A stretch of 64,000 bases of DNA from Lepidodermella squamata (Eukaryota; Gastrotricha): the NCBI GenBank assembly GCA_047495785.1, contig JBLDXI010000001.1, forward strand, positions 3,162,001-3,226,000, written 5' to 3'. Below are positions 57,998 to 64,000 of the stretch, in pieces. Each line of letters opens with the position of its first letter. Within the stretch, counting starts at the first letter, position 1. A program made the translations under genes and the position numbers. The notes beneath the pieces were generated by a model. It ran no database searches, had not been told where the DNA came from, and saw only the letters and a program-made list of their open reading frames with translations.

Positions 57998-58557
57998 GTG
58001 ATAAATGGATTTATCAAATGTGAAATAAGGATGAATAAAATAGACCCGCCGGGTGCGGTAGAAAGACGGCCTAGAGCCGGGGATGGGAAAGTTCCCTTTT
58101 CTGCTTTTCCATCTCCGACTCAAGATTGTTTAACGCGAAGTCGAATAATTCAAGCCTGCTTATCGCCACTGCTTGTCCCGCGAATCAACACGTTATCAGC
58201 ACGATGCCTAGCAACATCTTTGTTCTTAATGACGAGAACTACGAGGATTGGGCGTTTCAGATGGAAGCGTACCTCAAGCGGAAACAAGATTGGAAGATCG
58301 TACAGGGGTTGGAAACCATCGTTTCGGTTGAAGACGGATACGATGAGACGTTCATCAAGAGATATGAAATAGCTGCCTCAAAAATCATCGAAACTGTACA
58401 ACCGTCACCGCTGAACATAATAAGAGCGCCTGGCGTCAGGTGCGACCCGGTGGCGGTGTGGGATAAGCTAAGGAATCGGTTCGCTGCCACAACAAGCCGA
58501 AAAGTTTCCTTAAAAATCCTTAGTAAAAATATGAGGTTAGCTTTACTCATTCACTAG
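57998..58557 (+). mobile_element. Copia element 5' end: LTR, primer-binding-like site and truncated gag
   Basis: An LTR-like block 57998-58135 (see 56268) is followed by CACGTTATCAGCACG just before an ATG (58204), a leader typical of Ty1/copia elements. The 117-codon frame 58204-58557 begins MPSNIFVLNDENYEDWAFQM and continues YLKRKQDWKIVQG...ASKIIETVQP...AVWDKLRNRF, the gag (UBN2-type) N-terminal pattern, and then ends at a stop. The rest of gag and pol are missing here. Confidence 0.75.
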
Positions 58558-59095
58558 CGGAGGGAACTTCTCGCGAAATCCTCGCTTTTCGGCAGTGTCG
58601 ATATATCTGAATCATATCGAGACGCGATAATGACGGCAAGAGGGTGATGAAAACTATTGTTATCAAATAATTTGTTGACGCAGGGCCTCGAATTTTGACT
58701 TATTGAAGGGACGACTATTGACCTGAGTATACCATTCATTATCAACAAAGTCTTCCCCGCCCCAAGCTTAGTGATAAACCGCCGGCTTTAGAGGGCGAAG
58801 TTAGAGTTAGAAGTTCAGAAGTTAGAGGGTGCGATCCCCAGAGCCTTTTGCTCGACTTTTTGCGATATAAGCACCAGTTGTTGCAAAACGCTCATTTCCG
58901 AGCAAAACTTTAAAAACGTTTCTTCAAATTTTTTCAAGTGAAATTTGCAAATATTTCTTCATCTTCTCCCTTGCTCTATCATCCTCAAAAGCTCCAATCG
59001 CCAAGACTGTTTAGTTAACAAGACGATCAAGTTGAAAACCGATCAATTGAGAGATAAATTCAAGTTCAAAAGAGATAGATAGTACAAGTTAAACG
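58558..59095. other. Intergenic, no gene recognised
   Basis: About 540 bp between the copia fragment and a small minus-strand gene. No coding signal is recognised. Confidence 0.4.
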
Positions 59096-59479
59096 TTAAA
59101 CATACAGTGTTGCCAGATCTTTTTCCCTGGTCGCGAAAAACAGCTGCACGTAGGCGGTGGCGTTGAACTCACTCGACAAGACCAATTTCCTTGCCTCGGC
59201 GTGAATTTCATCCGCAGCTTCTTTCCTCAACTTTTCATTTTTGAAAGGCGCCAAAACTATGCGATTTGCCGTATCGATGTCGAAATGAATAAATGGGATG
59301 TACTCGCGAAAATCATTAGACGACTTGGTTTTAATGCCACAGTTTTTCAGGTTCAACTTTGAGATTGCCGGGCTTGAGACCGATTTCGCAACTCGCAGCA
59401 TCTCTTCGAAAAATTCCTGCTTCGAGATACAGCATTTGCCGCTGCACACGTAATTGTCATCATGATTATCAAAACGCAT
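59096..59479 (-). CDS. Small protein of unknown function downstream of the RING/ankyrin gene
   Basis: 127 aa from the ATG at 59479. A TTTTTGGTAG acceptor-like site ends 5 nt before this ATG, so the exon may be the whole coding region after trans-splicing. The N-terminal CSGKCC motif is followed by a helical, charged domain (KQEFFEEMLRVAKSV, FREYIPFIHFDID, EKLRKEAADEIHAEARKLV) with no family I recognise. It lies 385 bp after the stop of the large ankyrin gene in the same direction and could be the next cistron or its alternative 3' exon. Joining it to a signal-like stretch near 59650 creates a stop, so that model was dropped. Confidence 0.5.
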   Translation of the reverse strand: MRFDNHDDNYVCSGKCCISKQEFFEEMLRVAKSVSSPAISKLNLKNCGIKTKSSNDFREYIPFIHFDIDTANRIVLAPFKNEKLRKEAADEIHAEARKLVLSSEFNATAYVQLFFATREKDLATLYV

Positions 59480-59864
59480 ACTTCCTACCAAAAATACAAG
59501 ACAAATGAAATGAAAAGAGTTAAAGATGCAATGGCAACATGGTTATGGAAAAGCTGCAGCGGCATAACTCAAGAATGAACATCATTACATCCCGGTGCCA
59601 AGGTTTCAGTGATGGACGCCAAATGAAATGAAACAAGACAGCATTTGAGTAGTATCTGAAAAAAACGCATACTATCGGCCCCAAATTGGAATATGGAATA
59701 CTGAAAAATTCCCGGTGGTCGACCTCTTCGAACCACGGCTTTTAGTTTCAAGACAAATTTTTGAGCCAATTCAATGCGAAATGTAAGGTAGAAAGTATAA
59801 CAAATCATTTGTATGGGCAAAATTCGTTTTTCGGAATCAACTGAGTCAAATCGGAACCTTGCTG

Positions 59865-62779
59865 TCAATTGTTGCCAGCAGACCGAAGCCTAACCAGCAG
59901 GTGATCAGGAAAATCAGCTTTCGCTAGTTCCCACGGTAGTTGCCCAGCTTTGTTTTTCTGTTTCAGCAAATGAGGGGCAACGTATTGATCCAGCAGGTGC
60001 GTAACAACTTTATCAGCTCCTTTCTCAATAGCGCAATGGAAGACATTGTTGCCGCCTTGATCAACTGCCAGCGGATTCGCACCGCGGCGCAGCAAGTAAT
60101 CGACGGATGAAACACGATTATTTTCCGCGCAGTTAAGCAAAACTGTGCAACAGGAACCGCGCCTCGGGGAATCAATGTCAACTCCGCATACCTCAATAAA
60201 GTGCGTTAACATGTTTTTCACTGAATTATCATCTGAGCAACGGGTAGCGAAATGGAAAGGAAGGCGCCCTGCGTCGTCATACATATTCAGCCCAGCTGGG
60301 TATTTCTCAAGCAAATACTTAACGACCGGCAGGCTACCGGACTTGGCTGCGTAGTGAATTGGAAGGCTATTTGTTACACTTCCGAGTGAACAATCTTCAC
60401 CGTGATTTTCAACGAGTAATTTAACCGCGCTTAAATTCCCGCTACCCGCAGCCGCGTGAATCGGCGAATAGGCGCCAGCTTTTGAAGGCAGGCAATCGTC
60501 TTTTGATAAAGCCAACAGAAATTCCATGGTTTTAACAGCTCCTTCGCGAGCAGCAGTCACAAACGGTGTTCTGCCGTACATTCCAGAAGGAACTGAGATT
60601 AATTCGCGATCTTTTTCCAACAAAATTTTCACTATTTTACTTTGATTCTTCATAGCGGCCAAGTAGATTGGCGACTGCTTTTTGCCATTGGGTATGTACA
60701 AATTTGCCCCGTGGTTGAGCAGAAACTTGACAACATCTTCATTGCCATTAGACGAGGCGATGCAAAGCGCAGTGCCGCCAATCTCACACGTGAAGTTTAT
60801 GATTTGTTCTAGGCCATCAAAATCGCTCAGTATCTCATTGCCGCTCTTGCATTGCTTTGCCATTGCATGCAAAATAGTGTGCCCACGTTTGTCTTGAACC
60901 AAACCGATGGACGAGTCCAATTTGAGAAGAAACTCGACGATGGCTGGAAATTTCACGGCCAAGTGACAAGCCGTCTGGCCAGACATGTCAGTCGCTTCCA
61001 AATCGCACTGAGGATGCTTGGCTAGCAGCTGAACGGATTCGAATGATCCAGCAGCGGCGGCTTGGAGAAGCAGTGTTCGGCCCGAATCGGTTAAATCCTG
61101 ATGTTGCAGGACTAAATTCTTTCCTATATTTGGCAGGTTAGATAGCAGCGATTCCAGCAGGGCAGAGTTGCCACTTTTAGCCGCTTCGTGGAATTCGAGG
61201 TAGATCAAGTCCTAAAGTTAAAGGAAATTTTACGGATGAAAATATATCGAAACCGCACACCCAGAGAGATGCTATCGAGCTCGAAACACGGCCGCTTCGT
61301 AAAGTTGCTAATACGATTCTTTAGCATAGAACTTCAATACTCATTGGAATGCAAATAAGTTACTAGCCGTAGAATGATGGCCTTAGACCTTAGAAGATCC
61401 ACGTCTGAAAGGTGAAAGGCACTGTCGAAATAGATCAAAATCATGCCCCTGTCTAATTTTAGTTGCTCCGTTTGCATACAACCACATCTATTTCCCATAC
61501 CGGAAAAATCAGGATAACTATCCAATAATCGTACCAATAATCGGGCACTACAGTCCCAGCCTTATGCCAAACAAAATACTTATAAAAATATACTACCTAT
61601 AATATGACATACTTTGGCTGCGACTTTCTCGGATTTAGCGATTTTCTGCTTGATCGTGAAGTTTTCCGCCAATTTAAGATGGCTCTCGTCAATTATTGCG
61701 TCGTTGAAAGACAAAGCAATGTTGGCGTTTGCTGCAGAACACTTTTCTATGTCCAGCATCTCGGAAGTCTAAATTTTACGAAATCTTAAAAGCAACTTCA
61801 TCGGCTAAATTTACAAACCCTCAAACACTTGGAAGAGACGAGAGCATGAAGCCGTGCAAAGCTTGCCCCATCGTTGAAAATTAGTGGGGCCTCCGAAACT
61901 TCTTTCAGCAATTTCTCAACTGTTTCCGGATCCTCATCCTCTGGCATCTGAGCGGTTTTCTGAAGATATTCGAGTCGTTCAGCTTTACCAGTATGAACTT
62001 GAGCAATGAGGTTATCACAGTGGCCTCTGATCAAACTGCTAAATGAATCTATCAGCTTAGCACCTGTAGCTCGAATTTCCTTTTCTACGTCATCAGCGTT
62101 TCGGCCTATCTTGCCAAGTAAATCTTCAAGCCTGGGCTTCACAGTCAACTCAGCTTTCTCGCTCCGATTTTTCAACTAAATTCATCGAAGCATTAGAGAT
62201 TATACATTTTCAAACAAAACTTGCCCACTCATTTATGAAGTGAATTTCGCCTCGAACCAATTCAAGATGAGCGACAAAGCAAAGTGAGCAAAACTGAACG
62301 TAACAGTGCGGACAAATTTTCGAATTTGCATCACCATGAGCCGCCTGATGTGGACATGTTTCGCCAATTCGCGCTTTCTTGGCACTTTGAACCTCTTCCT
62401 TCAAAACATCGACCGCTCTTTTTACAGCGATGTTAGCTGTAAAGATTCAAGTGCATCATCATTCAGGAGAAAACATGAAATCATGGGGAAATGTATTACG
62501 CTTGATGGATTCCACACTTCCTTGACAGCGACACTCAGGGCATGCTATTTTTCCTCGTTGCGGTAATGAATCTACAATTTTCTTGATGCAACTCGAACAA
62601 AACGAATGACCGCATTGAGACAACATTTTAGGATCTTCTGCCAAATCGAGGCAAATCGAGCAAGTCAACGCCTGTGCACAGAATAGCTGATCAAATTAGA
62701 AGAGAGATGGACTAGATTTTTGTACCTCCTCAATACCCCGACTTGGTCCCGGCAAACTGGTACTGCTCGAGGAGGTCAT
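59865..62779 (-). CDS. RING-B-box-coiled coil protein with ankyrin repeats (TRIM-like ankyrin protein)
   Basis: Six exons (62779-62726, 62671-62500, 62436-62216, 62175-61819, 61768-61613, 61211-59865), all in frame; 768 aa. RING (about 22-66): CSICLDLAEDPKMLSQCGHSFCSSC...CPEC, a full C3HC4 set. B-box-like zinc module (about 103-140): CPHQAAHG...CPHCYVQFCSLC...H. Coiled-coil/helical region about 150-320 across two exons. About twelve ankyrin repeats fill 321-768 (GGTALCIASSNGNEDVVKFL, NSLPIHYAAKSGSLPVV and similar). It is predicted to be a cytosolic E3 ubiquitin ligase whose ankyrin array recognises the substrate. The donor of exon 3 (TTT|GTTTGA) is weak but required by phase. A related ankyrin gene ends 70 bp upstream. 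Confidence 0.85.
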
Positions 62780-62849
62780 AACAAAATTCTTTCTAATGAA
62801 AACAACAGAATTTCAATACACACGTAGGAAAAAATTGTTTAAAAAAATT
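62780..62849 (-). promoter_or_regulatory. 70-bp junction between tandem ankyrin genes
   Basis: Between the stop of the upstream ankyrin gene and the ATG of the RING/ankyrin gene there are 70 bp. They contain a CTGTTGTTTTCATTAG acceptor (AG at 62794-62793) 13 nt before the ATG and no AATAAA. This is too short for an ordinary promoter plus 3' end and fits a polycistronic junction. Confidence 0.55.
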
Positions 62850-64000
62850 TCAGCGATTAATTTTCCCGCAGTTCAGAATCGCAATCATGTCATTCATCAA
62901 GTTTCGGGGGAACTCAGCTTTCCCAACGTTGCATGGCCTTCTACCGGCTTTATTGCGGTGCTTCAAAAGCTGGCGAGAAGCATCAAGTTTCAGAAGGCTG
63001 GAGACAACATCTACGGAACCGCTCTCCACGGCCAAATGTAGCACATTATTACCATTATCGTCAATATTACCCAAATTGGCGTTTTTACTCAGCAGATAAT
63101 TAAAAGATATTACGAAGTTCTTCTTCGCGCATTCGAATAGAGCGGTAGTCTGATGTGACTGCCGAGTTGCGACATCAACAGGGAGGTGACATTTTTCAAC
63201 GAAGTATTGAAGCATCTCTTTCAAAGAAGCGTCATCAGTGGCACCCAAAACCGCGCAATGAATCAAGTTGTTACCGACACCAAAATACCCATAGATGGCA
63301 TCAGGGCATTTCTCGACCAAATATTTAACAATAGGCAAGTAGCAAGATGCAGCTGCATAGTGCAAGGGCGAGCGGTCAGAGCCACAAAGAAGGGCTAAAT
63401 TTGCACCACGCTCTACTAAGAGTTTCACAGCTGCTAAATTACGACTAGAAGCTGCGAGGTGAATAGGAAACAGCGTTTCAAATCTGTCACTGAAGCATTC
63501 GAAATCTGTTATCATCAACAACTCTTTCATCACATCAACACAACCCAACTTGCAAGCTAAAATGAACGCAGTTTCGCCCTGTTGGGTTTTCGCCGACAAT
63601 ACTCCTGGATTCTTTTCAGCCAGAATTCTAACAGCTTGCGGGTAATTCCTTGCAGTTGCTATGTGAATCGGGAGGTAACCATCAGGTCCGGCGGTGAGCA
63701 TATCGGCGCCATGATTCAACAGAACTTGAACCATACTGCTGTTACCCGAGTCACAAGCTATACAAAGTGCAGTTTTTCCTTCAGCTTTCAAATCCACAAT
63801 CTCTTTCAAGGCATCAGAAATAATAGTCAATGGGTTGCCATGGGCAGCCATATCATGCAACACAGTTCTACCCTTCGAGTCTGAAATCGAAGCTACGGAC
63901 GGATCGATAGCCAGCAAAAACTCGAGAATCTGTGGAAAATCTGCGGCCAGGTGGCAAGCGGTTTTGCCGGCAGAGTCCAAACATTTCAGATCGCACTGAG
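62850..64000 (-). CDS. Ankyrin-repeat protein, paralogue of the RING/ankyrin gene (5' part beyond the window)
   Basis: The open frame runs off the right edge of the window (QCDLKCLDSAGKTACHLA at its visible start) and ends at 62850. About 383 codons are visible, with roughly ten ankyrin repeats. Repeat order and the C-terminus (LLKHRNKAGRRPCNVGKAEFPRNL) parallel the neighbouring gene (LLKQKNKAGQLPWELAKADFPDHL), so the pair arose by tandem duplication and has diverged strongly. Its N-terminus, presumably RING/B-box/coiled coil by analogy, lies outside the window and cannot be confirmed. Confidence 0.85.
   Translation of the reverse strand, partial: QCDLKCLDSAGKTACHLAADFPQILEFLLAIDPSVASISDSKGRTVLHDMAAHGNPLTIISDALKEIVDLKAEGKTALCIACDSGNSSMVQVLLNHGADMLTAGPDGYLPIHIATARNYPQAVRILAEKNPGVLSAKTQQGETAFILACKLGCVDVMKELLMITDFECFSDRFETLFPIHLAASSRNLAAVKLLVERGANLALLCGSDRSPLHYAAASCYLPIVKYLVEKCPDAIYGYFGVGNNLIHCAVLGATDDASLKEMLQYFVEKCHLPVDVATRQSHQTTALFECAKKNFVISFNYLLSKNANLGNIDDNGNNVLHLAVESGSVDVVSSLLKLDASRQLLKHRNKAGRRPCNVGKAEFPRNLMNDMIAILNCGKINR

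Noticed and set aside
59569-59868. Signal-peptide-like stretch as first exon of the small gene at 59096
   Set aside because: The only reasonable donor creates a stop at the junction, and an acceptor-like site directly before the inner ATG explains the start better.
1-64000. CRISPR array, bacterial operon or phage content
   Set aside because: All recognised genes are eukaryotic with GT/AG introns; no spaced direct repeats of CRISPR type were seen.

Overview
This window is AT-rich animal (metazoan) nuclear DNA with intron-containing genes. Many introns are very short (about 45-120 bp, GT...AG), while others run to several kb and are filled with transposon debris. The gene set includes a GABA-B-type class C GPCR, RAD9, GTDC1 (tRNA-queuosine mannosyltransferase family), a dihydropyrimidinase/CRMP gene, NOP14, ABCF2, an ankyrin/SOCS-box protein, RING/B-box/ankyrin proteins, and secreted discoidin, F-lectin, apple-like and galaxin-like proteins. 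The species cannot be named from the sequence. Three same-strand gene pairs are separated by only 70-176 bp, and many start codons lie 1-42 nt after a pyrimidine-rich ...AG with no visible partner 5' splice donor. That pattern fits a lineage with operons and spliced-leader trans-splicing (nematode-like, rotifer, flatworm or another such group). This is an inference.

Layout. 1-4 kb: a nested DNA-transposon complex, including a non-autonomous hAT with a perfect 8-bp target duplication. 4.1-6 kb: two related small secreted cysteine-rich peptide genes. 8.1-10.9 kb (minus): a complete GABA-B-like receptor. 12.9-16.8 kb: a long-TIR Mutator-like element and a dead non-LTR retrotransposon. 18.9-20.3 kb (minus): a duplicate of the receptor ectodomain with no membrane segments. 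21.1-23.2 kb: an apple-domain secreted protein (plus) and a galaxin-like protein (minus). 26.6-29.0 kb: a six-exon two-discoidin plus F-lectin protein. 29.8-35.9 kb (minus): RAD9 followed after 101 bp by GTDC1. 36.3-43.5 kb (minus): a catalytically intact dihydropyrimidinase with a CRMP-like tail and two alternative first exons. 45.6-50.7 kb (plus): NOP14 followed after 176 bp by ABCF2. 52.6-57.4 kb (minus): an ankyrin/SOCS gene whose 3.7-kb intron holds copia and LINE pieces. 59-64 kb (minus): a tandem array of large ankyrin proteins, one with a complete RING-B-box-coiled coil N-terminus, and a small unknown gene downstream.

Functionally the window mixes housekeeping pairs (DNA-damage clamp plus tRNA modification; ribosome assembly plus ABC-F ATPase) with fast-evolving extracellular or recognition-type families. 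The latter are duplicated, carry signal peptides, or combine domains unusually. Exon boundaries were worked out by hand from GT/AG sites and reading phase. For the two-exon peptide gene and the receptor, apple-domain, discoidin, GTDC1, CRMP, ABCF2, ankyrin/SOCS and RING/ankyrin genes, the joined exons keep frame throughout.
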